Positions 1 through 6,010 of a stretch of 6,510 nt of DNA are shown here, in pieces (within the stretch, counting starts at the first letter, position 1; each line of letters starts with the position of its first letter). The stretch covers positions 1 to 6,510 of the forward strand of contig JALGXY010000120.1 of the NCBI GenBank assembly GCA_029824495.1. The letters are read 5' to 3'. The position numbers and the translations under genes are program-made. Below the pieces are notes generated by a model. The model did not search any database and was not told the origin of the DNA. It saw only the letters and a list, made by a program, of their open reading frames with translations. This DNA comes from Fimbriimonadia bacterium (GTDB lineage: Bacteria; Armatimonadota; Fimbriimonadia; Fimbriimonadales; Fimbriimonadaceae).

Positions 1-1
1 A

Positions 2-577
2 TTTGTAACCGATGAAATCACTGTTGTCGATGGCGACCCCAATTTTGGAACAGCGATCGAGGGCATCTACAACAAACGTGTCTACTTCATTCCTCCGGGA
101 GACTACTACTTCCATGATCTGGATTTAAGGTCGGGCAACGCTGCAATCGTGATGCTGACCCACCTTGGAGCGATTCGGATCTGGGTGGATGAAGGTGGAT
201 CAAGCAATCTTTCTGACAGGCTGCAGACTGTGGTTGTCTTCACCAGCACTGACCCGTCCAGATTCCGGCTGTTCTACAACAAATGCAACGATCTGATCAT
301 TGGTGGCAACTCGAATTTCTATGGCGGCTTCTATGCGCTTAGAGATGGGTGTACAGGCGAAACTCCTAAGATGAGCTTTACCGGAAACACCACGATCTTC
401 GGCTCGGTTATCTCCTCTTACTTCGACCTCGGTGGTGGTACTCAAGTGATCTTCCCCAACGACGGTGGCGGCGCAGACCCGACCGACTACTCTCTCTGGT
501 TTGGCTTCAAGGATCAATGGCGCGAAATCAGCCCGACTGGAAGCAGTGCGGTGTTTATGGATGGCGAGTCGAAATAG
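2..577 (+). CDS. C-terminal part of a DUF7305-like (PilX-associated) pilus-locus protein, 5' truncated
   Basis: The frame is open from the first bases of the window to a TAG stop at 575-577, so about 191 C-terminal residues of a longer protein are visible. The visible part is β-rich with many Gly, Asn and aromatic residues. It contains a 'PPGDYYFHDLDL' segment, a central 'IRIWVDEGG' strand, a 'NDLIIGGNSNFYGGFYA' stretch and a closing 'GNTTIFGSVISSYFDLGGG' stretch. This order (G-x-YYF, nonpolar strands, then ...IFGSVI...L-GG) resembles the DUF7305-type domain found at the C-terminus of PilX-like and other pilus-locus proteins; this is recognition by eye, not a search. Two cysteines ('NKCND' and 'DGCTG') could pair. 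The 3' end overlaps the next pseudopilin gene by 17 bases, implying coupled expression. A role as a surface-exposed minor pilin or tip protein is inferred. The N-terminus, which would show a prepilin leader if present, lies outside the window. Confidence 0.6.
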   Translation, partial: FVTDEITVVDGDPNFGTAIEGIYNKRVYFIPPGDYYFHDLDLRSGNAAIVMLTHLGAIRIWVDEGGSSNLSDRLQTVVVFTSTDPSRFRLFYNKCNDLIIGGNSNFYGGFYALRDGCTGETPKMSFTGNTTIFGSVISSYFDLGGGTQVIFPNDGGGADPTDYSLWFGFKDQWREISPTGSSAVFMDGESK

Positions 578-941
578 GCTTCAAAAAGGACTGACGTTCA
601 CCGAAGTTCTGGTGTCCGTCGCAATCTTGGCCATCACTATGGCCGGGATCATATCGTTGTGGCAGGTGTCGCTTTCTCTAAACGAAAGGCAAAGCGACGA
701 AACTCTCGCCTACTATCTGACCCGCAAGACGGTCGAAGAGATCAAACTTGGCGGCTTTGATGGTCCTGCAGAAGGCACCACTATCTATTACTATGATGCC
801 GAAGGAGTTGGCGTTAGTGGCACAGGCGCAACGCGACCGGCAGATGATGCGCTGCGTGATGTGACGATCAAAGTGTTTCGCGTCAAGGGTGACTTGGAGC
901 TGAACAGAATCTCCACCTATCTCGCGAGGTCAGGCGTATGA
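561..941 (+). CDS. Type IV pilin-like minor pseudopilin (GspI/PilV-like)
   Basis: A 126-residue prepilin. The ATG at 561 gives a short basic leader (MASRNRLQKG), then the type III signal site G^LTFTE with the conserved Glu at mature position 5, then a hydrophobic helix 'VLVSVAILAITMAGIISLW'. This is the classic class III signal cut and N-methylated by prepilin peptidase. An in-frame ATG at 465 would add 32 residues before the leader and is unlikely. After the helix come a charged α-helical stretch ('RKTVEEIKLGG') and a small β domain with 'TIYYYDAEG' and 'DVTIKVFRV', fitting the GspI/PilV class of minor pilins. The start lies inside the end of the preceding gene and has no strong ribosome binding site, so translational coupling is likely. 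Its stop overlaps the next gene in ATGA. Inferred role: part of the pseudopilus tip complex with the next gene product. Exact subclass (I, V or FimT-like) is uncertain. Confidence 0.85.
   Translation: MASRNRLQKGLTFTEVLVSVAILAITMAGIISLWQVSLSLNERQSDETLAYYLTRKTVEEIKLGGFDGPAEGTTIYYYDAEGVGVSGTGATRPADDALRDVTIKVFRVKGDLELNRISTYLARSGV
926..929 (+). promoter_or_regulatory. Shine-Dalgarno for the second pseudopilin gene
   Basis: GAGG lies 8 bases before the ATG at 938, inside the end of the preceding gene. It supports independent initiation at the ATGA overlap (938-941) in addition to coupling. Confidence 0.55.
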
Positions 942-1492
942 GGCTCAAGCGCGGTGCATCGTTGACTGAAGCGCTCGTGGCCCTTATGCTCTCGAGCATA
1001 GTGGTTGGCGGAGGGTTTTGGGTCTACTTGGATTCCACTTCTCAGTCCTATTTCGCGGAGAGATACAGCGATGCCGAGATGGATGCCCGGCAGCAGGTTG
1101 ACCTTCTGCTTGATCACATTCGAAACGCCCAATCCTGCAAAGATGCAGATCGGGCAGCGATCAAAGCGGCCAGCGCAACATCGATCTCATATTACGGCTC
1201 CGACAACGTAGGCGATGTCATCACTTACGGCCTCAGCGGCACGAATCTTGTCAGGTCTGATAGTTCTGGCACCAAAACAGTGCTGGACAACGTCTCAAAG
1301 TTGGAATTTACATATTTCGTTATGTCTTCTGGGACGTTGACACAGACATCAAATCTCAATATCCCGGATCAATCTGAACTGCCGCTGCTGGCGGCGGTTA
1401 AAGTTGAGGCGATGGCAGAGTTTGATGGAGTGTCAAGAGAGCTGTCTGGAACGGTGCGGCTGCGAAACAGCCCGTACAAGAAACGACTATAA
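938..1492 (+). CDS. Type IV pilin-like minor pseudopilin (GspJ/PilW-like)
   Basis: A 184-residue prepilin with a very short basic leader MRLKRG, a cleavage site G^ASLTE with Glu at mature position 5, and the hydrophobic helix 'ALVALMLSSIVVGGGFWVYL'. The soluble part begins with an amphipathic helix ('DARQQVDLLLDHIRNAQSC') and continues into a β domain ('SISYYGSDNVGDVITYGLSG', 'KLEFTYFVMSSG', 'LLAAVKVEAMAEFDG'). Length and the late 'V.V......G....L.....LRN' strand pattern fit the GspJ/PilW group, which sits near the pseudopilus tip with the I-type subunit. It overlaps the previous gene by four bases (ATGA) and is followed after nine bases by the PilM-like gene, so it is in mid-operon. There is no GspK-type α-domain in this protein; the upstream DUF7305-like protein might take the K/X position, which is inference. 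Confidence 0.83.
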   Translation: MRLKRGASLTEALVALMLSSIVVGGGFWVYLDSTSQSYFAERYSDAEMDARQQVDLLLDHIRNAQSCKDADRAAIKAASATSISYYGSDNVGDVITYGLSGTNLVRSDSSGTKTVLDNVSKLEFTYFVMSSGTLTQTSNLNIPDQSELPLLAAVKVEAMAEFDGVSRELSGTVRLRNSPYKKRL

Positions 1493-1501
1493 AGAGCGCG
1501 T

Positions 1502-3022
1502 ATGAGAAGCCAAGATAACAAGCATCCATCAGCCGTTGTGGGTATCCACATGGCTAAAGATGAGATCCGTGTTGTAGAGGCTATGCCTCACGACGGAGGG
1601 CTTCGTATCTCCGTTGCTGGCTCTATCGAAATGCCCGACGGGTACCAGGAGAAGACAACAGGCGCTGAACTGAAATCGCTTCTCCATCGGATCGGGGTCA
1701 AGAGCAAGAACTACTGTCTGGGCATCCCGCCCTCATACAGCGTCACCAGAGTGGTCGAAGTGCCGCCCATGCCAGACGCAGATGTCTCTGCTGTCCTGAT
1801 GGGTGAGCTTCAGCTCCACAGAACTCTATCAGATGAAGGCGGCGGCATCGACTGGCAGAGAATTGTTGGTGAAGACGGCCAAGAATCCTGCCTGACAATG
1901 GCGGCAGACAGCCATCGACTTTGGCATCTCGGCGACTCCGTAAGCGAAGCCAAGGTCGAACCGCAAATGATGCCGGTTCATGCGGCGTTGATTCGAGCTG
2001 CGGCTCAGAACCTGCCGGAAGGCGAGCCAACTTTGATTCTTTCAGTCGGTTCCGAGTCTTGCGAAGTCGCAATCATTCAGGACCAAAACCTGTACGCCTA
2101 TCGTCGACTCGAAATCCTCGGCAGTCGCCTCGTCAGTTCTGATGACGGAACAGTCGAAGGGGCCGACAGTGGGGAAGACAAGGCCGAAACCTACTACGGT
2201 GAGCGGCTCACGTCCGAGCTTTCACGAATGATCGAGTTCATCAGGCGTCTTCCGACCGCCGGTGACCACCCAAAGATCATCGTCACAGGCACAAACGCCA
2301 AGTTTAGAGTCTTGACCGGCTTCATCGAAGAGTCGATCGGCGCCGAAACTCGGTTTTTTGATCCACCAATTGTTGGCGAAGGCAAAGCCTCGTCACTCCT
2401 GAAAGATGAGTCGAGCAGGCTTAAGTTTTCGGCTGCGGCCGCGATCGCCTGGTCTGGGCTCGGAACGGGCTCATCTGGCCTCGATGCCTTTGTCCTTAAG
2501 GCTCCGGTACGCAAAACGCACCGAAGGTCAATCGTATCCGGCAGCCCCATACCGTTCATCGTCATCACCTTCTTAATCGCTGTCGCTGGGTTGCTGATCT
2601 GGATGGGCAAAGGCAAGAAGGCCGACTCCATTGAAGCCGGCAACGAGGCTGCAACAGCGTACAACGAGACGCTTCAGCTTCAATACGAGCCGATGGAAGA
2701 GGCGAGAGAGGACTCCGTTAAAGCACTGGCAGAACTCGCCGGATACGGAACTCCATTCCCGCCGATCATGGATAGGATCTCGAAGATGCTCGATCCTTCA
2801 ATCGGAGTCAGGATCATCGATTTTGAGCCTGGTGGTCGGATTAAGATCACGGGTGAAGCAAGATCTGAAGACGACATTGTCGCAACAGTCGACAGAATGA
2901 ACAGCAGCCTTGACTTCTTCGGAACGTTCGTCGATTCATATTCAGATCAGCAGGCCGCTGGACTCGCTTACCGAATGACAACGAATTTCGTTATGACACT
3001 GCCGGAGGAGACCATCGAATGA
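1502..3022 (+). CDS. pilM: PilM-PilN fusion (GspL-type inner-membrane platform protein)
   Basis: A 506-residue protein. Residues 11-320 look like the actin/FtsA-like fold of PilM: strand 'VVGIHMAKDEIRVVEA' at the phosphate-1 position, 'GIPPSYSVTRVVEVPPMP' near 74-91, 'ILSVGSESCEVAIIQD' near 179-194 at the phosphate-2 position, 'IIVTGTNAKFRVLTGFIEE' near 259-277, and 'AAAAIAWSGLG' near 311. One membrane helix ('FIVITFLIAVAGLLIW', about 350-368) follows a basic patch. The periplasmic part has a helical stretch (375-412) and a ferredoxin-like domain with 'PPIMDRISKML' and 'RIKITGEARSEDD', as in PilN. PilM and PilN are usually separate in T4P, while GspL of T2SS joins equivalent domains in one chain; this gene has the GspL arrangement. 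Residues usual in the ATP pocket are replaced (see findings). The ATG at 1502 is preceded by a weak AAAGAG; the next in-frame ATG (1550) would cut the first β-strand. The 3' end overlaps the next gene in ATGA. Confidence 0.85.
   Translation: MRSQDNKHPSAVVGIHMAKDEIRVVEAMPHDGGLRISVAGSIEMPDGYQEKTTGAELKSLLHRIGVKSKNYCLGIPPSYSVTRVVEVPPMPDADVSAVLMGELQLHRTLSDEGGGIDWQRIVGEDGQESCLTMAADSHRLWHLGDSVSEAKVEPQMMPVHAALIRAAAQNLPEGEPTLILSVGSESCEVAIIQDQNLYAYRRLEILGSRLVSSDDGTVEGADSGEDKAETYYGERLTSELSRMIEFIRRLPTAGDHPKIIVTGTNAKFRVLTGFIEESIGAETRFFDPPIVGEGKASSLLKDESSRLKFSAAAAIAWSGLGTGSSGLDAFVLKAPVRKTHRRSIVSGSPIPFIVITFLIAVAGLLIWMGKGKKADSIEAGNEAATAYNETLQLQYEPMEEAREDSVKALAELAGYGTPFPPIMDRISKMLDPSIGVRIIDFEPGGRIKITGEARSEDDIVATVDRMNSSLDFFGTFVDSYSDQQAAGLAYRMTTNFVMTLPEETIE
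3004..3010 (+). promoter_or_regulatory. Strong Shine-Dalgarno for the PilO-like gene
   Basis: GGAGGAG ends 8 bases before the ATG at 3019, inside the last codons of the PilM-PilN gene. It is the best ribosome binding site in the window and fixes the start of the PilO-like protein. Confidence 0.7.
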
Positions 3023-3702
3023 AGCCTCTCGTTCGCATCCTGATGTTCCTTATGCCGATCGTGGTTGGCGGCGTCATGCTCATCATGAACCTGAGCGCAA
3101 ATGAACGGCTCCAGAAAGCCGAGCAAGATCAGGCAGCGCTAGAGCTCGATCGACAGAATTTGGAGAGCCTGATGGAGGCGATGATCCTTGAGCCAGATCC
3201 AGAGAAGGTTCCTGGTGTGGCTCGTTCAGAAGAGGAGCAGGCACGATTCATCGAAGATCTGAAGGAGCTGGCTCGCACGACAGGCTGTCGAATCGACCAG
3301 TTCACAACTCTTCCGCCTCCTCCGCCAATGGAAGACTCGATTCTGGCTCGGTATCACGAGCTGCCGACGAGGCTGGTTCTGATCGGATCTTATGAAGCGC
3401 TGCGGGAATTCGCCTACGCCATCATGAGATCAGATCGACTGATGAACATGATGAATGTGCGGTGGGATCGGGTTCAGACCGGCCCTCTCAGCAGACTCAC
3501 CATGACCATCACCAGATACGGCATCGATCCGGTTGCGATTCCGATACCTGTAGACGACGCTGACGAAGTTGAGCCCGCCGATGAGACGGTGGATGACTCG
3601 ACTGAAGAGATGACCGATGACGCTGATGAGAGCGTCGAAGACGAAGATTTGAACACCACGTCTGACGAAACAAGTGAGGACGACAATAATGAAAGCGCTT
3701 AA
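3019..3702 (+). CDS. pilO: PilO/GspM-like inner-membrane platform protein with acidic C-terminal tail
   Basis: A 227-residue protein. One membrane helix lies near the N-terminus (about 5-24, 'VRILMFLMPIVVGGVMLIM'), followed by a charged coiled-coil (about 26-57, rich in E, Q, K and L). A linker leads to a small α/β domain (about 70-168) with 'FIEDLKELARTTGCRIDQF', 'LPTRLVLIGSYEALREFAY' and 'LSRLTMTITRYG'. This order (short cytoplasmic end, one helix, coiled coil, ferredoxin-like fold with a 'v.l.G.y..l..F' strand-helix) is that of PilO and GspM, which pair with PilN or the C-terminal half of GspL. Its position directly after the PilM-PilN fusion agrees. Residues 179-227 are a low-complexity tail with 25 Asp/Glu in 49 residues and no Lys or Arg, which is not typical of PilO. 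The start is set by a strong ribosome binding site and an ATGA overlap. The 3' end overlaps the secretin gene by 14 bases. Confidence 0.82.
   Translation: MKPLVRILMFLMPIVVGGVMLIMNLSANERLQKAEQDQAALELDRQNLESLMEAMILEPDPEKVPGVARSEEEQARFIEDLKELARTTGCRIDQFTTLPPPPPMEDSILARYHELPTRLVLIGSYEALREFAYAIMRSDRLMNMMNVRWDRVQTGPLSRLTMTITRYGIDPVAIPIPVDDADEVEPADETVDDSTEEMTDDADESVEDEDLNTTSDETSEDDNNESA
3676..3679 (+). promoter_or_regulatory. Shine-Dalgarno for the secretin gene
   Basis: GAGG lies 9 bases before the ATG at 3689. It favours that ATG over the in-frame GTG at 3674, which would put five extra residues before the signal peptide. Confidence 0.55.
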
Positions 3703-4600
3703 GTACATCCTGGTCTGTGCAGTTGTGACTGCCAGTGCACTGCCTAGCTTTGCCGATCAGGCGATGAGAATCGTCTTTTCGAAAACTAAGGCTTCGGCAG
3801 TGATCCACAGCGTAGCAACAAGGACAGGCTACAACGTGATCTTCTCTGGATCTCAAGACCCCGAGATTTCACTCAACGTCAAGGCGAACAGCCCGGAGGA
3901 GGCACTGAAGTTTGTGTCCGCCGCTGCCGGCTTGTCGATGAAGAAGGTCGGCGCTTCATTTGTGATCGCCGGGCCAGATGAGATGCGCGACGCACTGCGC
4001 CCGTTTGCTGAGAGCAAGACTCTTGAGCTGAAAGCTGCCGACGCAGAGTCGACAGCAAAGGCAGTCGAACAGGCGTTTCCTTATGTCACAGCATCCGGAT
4101 CACACGGTCTTCTTGTTCTTCATGCACTGCCTGAAGATCAGAAAAGCGCCGTAGAATTCGTCATTCGGATCGAAAAAGAGGCCGCCTCTCAGTCGACCAT
4201 GATCTACACAGCCAAGCATGTGCCTACCGATGGGCTGGGTGATGCGTTGACGGCTATGTTTGACACGCTTAAAGTTTCGGTTGTCGATCCAGTGGTCGGC
4301 ACGATTGCGATCAGTGGATCAGAAGCAGAGGTCAAGAAAGCGCTGAAGATGGCCGGCAGCCTCGATATCGAGATCCCTCTGCCGCCAGAGGAGCCGATTG
4401 TCCTTGAGCTGTACAACGTCAGATACAGCAGTGCACCTGCGCTGAAACTGTTCCTCCAAGAGGCGGAGCCTGAAGTTCAGGTGATGATCGGCCCCGAGTC
4501 ATTCTCTCCCGGCAATCCTGGATTCCAGCCCCTCAGTTCGACTTCGGTCCAAGGTTCGCTGCAGAGCCAAGCGGTCATTGAGCCTTCTGGAAGACCTTGA
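3689..4600 (+). CDS. pilQ: Secretin (PilQ/GspD family), N-terminal half, interrupted
   Basis: This 303-residue reading frame holds the periplasmic part of an outer-membrane secretin. A Sec signal peptide (MKALKYILVCAVVTASA...) ends near residue 22 at SFA^DQ. Residues 26-95 look like the N0/STN domain ('VIHSVATRTGYNVIFSG', 'SLNVKANSPEEALKFVSAA', 'GASFVIAGP'). Two NolW-type N-domains follow at about 111-166 ('LLVLHALPEDQKSAVEFVI') and 169-229 ('GTIAISGSEAEVKKALKMAG'). A third starts at 236 ('IVLELYNVRYSSAPALKLFL') and reaches its second strand ('EVQVMIGPES') and a Gly/Ser-rich loop. The frame then runs out of recognisable sequence and stops at TGA 4598-4600. The rest of the third N-domain and the barrel continue in the +1 frame from about 4578. 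No AMIN domain or lipobox is seen. This half alone cannot form a pore; together with the next entry it is one broken, recoded or misassembled gene. The start is supported by GAGG at 3676-3679. Confidence 0.8.
   Translation: MKALKYILVCAVVTASALPSFADQAMRIVFSKTKASAVIHSVATRTGYNVIFSGSQDPEISLNVKANSPEEALKFVSAAAGLSMKKVGASFVIAGPDEMRDALRPFAESKTLELKAADAESTAKAVEQAFPYVTASGSHGLLVLHALPEDQKSAVEFVIRIEKEAASQSTMIYTAKHVPTDGLGDALTAMFDTLKVSVVDPVVGTIAISGSEAEVKKALKMAGSLDIEIPLPPEEPIVLELYNVRYSSAPALKLFLQEAEPEVQVMIGPESFSPGNPGFQPLSSTSVQGSLQSQAVIEPSGRP
4560..4600 (+). other. Frame-change and probable deletion point in the secretin gene
   Basis: The frame used upstream reads '...SLQSQAVIEPSGRP' then TGA, while the +1 frame over the same bases reads 'SLLEDLDIAPTQVSV', the conserved end of a secretin N-domain before the barrel. 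The change must therefore lie at or just before about 4578. Simply joining the frames still leaves out the usual β-strand and helix start ('LIV-G-pe-v' type, roughly 12-20 residues), so a deletion of a length not divisible by three fits better than a one-base indel. The exact breakpoint cannot be seen without a relative. Confidence 0.6.
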
Positions 4601-5396
4601 CATCGCTCCGACTCAGGTCAGCGTTCGAGTCGAAGTGGTCGATTACTCACCCTCCAACCAGTCTGATCTCGGCTTCTCTTGGAACTGGACTCGGTTCGGT
4701 TTCTACGAAACTGCCGCCGGAACAGGCGTAACTGGAGCGACAGGTGGTGAACTTACCGACTTCACTACAAGGCCGGCAGGATTTGGCTCATTCAGCCGTG
4801 TCCCGTTCACGTTCCAATCGGTTCTGAAGGCGATGGTCGAAAAGAAAGAGGCGAAGATCCTGGCTACGCCGCACGTACAGGCGATCGACAATGTTGACGC
4901 CAATGTGTTTATTGGTGAAACGATCCGATCGCAGATCTCGCAGGGCAACGGCATCTCGGGACAGACCGTCCAGGTCGTCGAATTCCCGGTCGGCATCATC
5001 CTGCTCCTCAGACCGCGCGTCAACGTCGATGGGGACATCACGATGCGGGTCCACCCTGTCGTGAGCACAATTGTAGGCCTGAGCGATGACAATCTGCCTC
5101 AGACCAGTACCCGTGAAGCGGAGACCACCATTCGAGTCAAAGATGGCGAGACAGTGGTGATCGCTGGCCTCATTCGAGAAGAGATGACAAAGACCATTCG
5201 GTCTGTGCCGATTCTCTCTGAAATCCCACTGCTCGGAGAGCTCTTTAAGAGCCGAAGCACCAGTGGTCGTAAGAGCGAGATCCTGGTCTTCATCACTCCG
5301 ACAATCATCAAGGATGACGAGGCTTCAGAACCGCCTGTCGCCGAAACAGACAAAGTCGTCGAAGCTGATAAAGCTCTCGACAAAACCAAGAACTGA
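4578..5396 (+). CDS. pilQ: Secretin (PilQ/GspD family), C-terminal barrel half
   Basis: This frame encodes the end of the third N-domain ('SLLEDLDIAPTQVSVRVEVVD') and the complete secretin barrel domain. Recognisable landmarks, counted from a TTG at 4578, are 'AKILATPHVQAIDNVDANVF' (92-111), 'VEFPVGIILLLRPRV' (134-148) and 'DGDITMRVHPVVS' (151-163). They are followed by 'REAETTIRVKDGETVVIAGL' (179-198) and the family signature 'VPILSEIPLLGELFKSRS' with 'SEILVFITPTII' (210-244). Secretins assemble as large multimers in the outer membrane and form the exit for pili or secreted proteins. A charged tail of about 27 residues follows the barrel, with no clear pilotin-binding domain. The TTG is only a nominal start: there is no ribosome binding site and no signal peptide, so this part is not expected to work as a separate gene. 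The frame is open back to a stop at 4473-4475. It ends five bases before the next gene. Confidence 0.85.
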   Translation: MSLLEDLDIAPTQVSVRVEVVDYSPSNQSDLGFSWNWTRFGFYETAAGTGVTGATGGELTDFTTRPAGFGSFSRVPFTFQSVLKAMVEKKEAKILATPHVQAIDNVDANVFIGETIRSQISQGNGISGQTVQVVEFPVGIILLLRPRVNVDGDITMRVHPVVSTIVGLSDDNLPQTSTREAETTIRVKDGETVVIAGLIREEMTKTIRSVPILSEIPLLGELFKSRSTSGRKSEILVFITPTIIKDDEASEPPVAETDKVVEADKALDKTKN

Positions 5397-5401
5397 CTCT
5401 C

Positions 5402-6010
5402 ATGATCAAGACGCGACCTGAAGACCGTGGAAAGACCATCGTTCTGGTGGTGCTCCTGATCATTGTGGTCGGGGTCATCGGAGTGACTCTCATGTCAAAT
5501 CTGGCCGGTGATGCCCAGACTCAGGCAGAAACGACAGCGCAGCTTGAGGCAGATATCGAAGAGGTCAAGACGACCGTTAAAGAGCGGTCACGAGTTATGG
5601 AGCTGTGGAGAGAGGTTCACTCACCCGGCGCCAATCCGTTTCATGTCGTAGGTGGTGCAATTGAGCCGCCTACGGCTGGCGGGAATCCAAACGCTGCTGG
5701 TCAGCCAGATCCGATCACGGGCGAGCTGCCCAGCATTCCAGTCGTTCTCCCGCCAGCAACACTTAAGGGTGTTCTGACAGGCGGACCTGGTTCGCCAGCA
5801 AACGCAGCTCTTATCGAGATCGGAGATGAGCTGTTCGAAATGAGAGAGGGCGACGCGCTCTACCCAGATCATATCATTACGAGAATTGAGGTCAGCGGTC
5901 TGACTATCAACGTAGACGGAGATCTGAGTTTCGTGGGATTGGGTGAGATCTACCAGCCAAGCCCAATCATTGAGGGAGAGATTGAGCCGCTTCCTCTAGC
6001 CGTGTTCTGA
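5402..6010 (+). CDS. Membrane-anchored PilP/GspC-like protein
   Basis: A 202-residue protein with a short basic cytoplasmic end, one membrane helix (about 12-31, 'TIVLVVLLIIVVGVIGVTLM') and a charged helical stretch (about 38-69). A 'GANPF' motif and a Pro/Gly-rich linker (about 77-118) follow. Then comes a compact β domain (about 119-182): 'ATLKGVLTGGPG', 'ANAALIEIGDELFEMREGDA', 'HIITRIEVSGLTINVDGD'. The 'L-GV--G--...AlIe-gde-f-vreGD-l---ii--I--dgl-i---G' pattern matches the β-sandwich shared by PilP and the GspC homology region, which contacts secretin N-domains. PilP is normally a lipoprotein, but this protein has no cysteine and uses a membrane helix, like GspC. It lacks room for a PDZ domain. 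It follows the secretin after five bases with no clear ribosome binding site, so coupling is likely. The last 44 bases overlap the convergent TPR gene. Confidence 0.75.
   Translation: MIKTRPEDRGKTIVLVVLLIIVVGVIGVTLMSNLAGDAQTQAETTAQLEADIEEVKTTVKERSRVMELWREVHSPGANPFHVVGGAIEPPTAGGNPNAAGQPDPITGELPSIPVVLPPATLKGVLTGGPGSPANAALIEIGDELFEMREGDALYPDHIITRIEVSGLTINVDGDLSFVGLGEIYQPSPIIEGEIEPLPLAVF

Noticed and set aside
465..560. Longer form of the first pseudopilin starting at ATG 465.
   Set aside because: It would put 32 extra residues, encoded inside the preceding gene, before a normal short prepilin leader beginning at 561.
2194..2664. Long reverse-strand open frame (156 codons) opposite the PilM-PilN gene.
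   Set aside because: It is a shadow of a clearly conserved + strand gene, with no recognisable domain; the same holds for the other antisense frames at 200-517, 1743-2072, 3430-3856 and 4703-5389.
3674..3688. GTG start for the secretin at 3674.
   Set aside because: The ATG at 3689 has GAGG at a good distance and gives a standard signal peptide; the GTG itself overlaps that Shine-Dalgarno element.
4595..4601. CCT TGA C at the end of the secretin N-terminal frame resembles the +1 recoding site of prfB, and the needed shift is +1.
   Set aside because: The downstream frame already encodes the conserved SLLEDLD segment before this point, so a shift at the stop would discard it. The coincidence comes from the LEDLD codons. 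I see no matching strong Shine-Dalgarno element at the right distance.
4578..5396. The secretin barrel half as an independent gene starting at TTG 4578.
   Set aside because: There is no ribosome binding site and no signal peptide, and the start falls inside an N-domain helix, so it reads as the second part of one gene.
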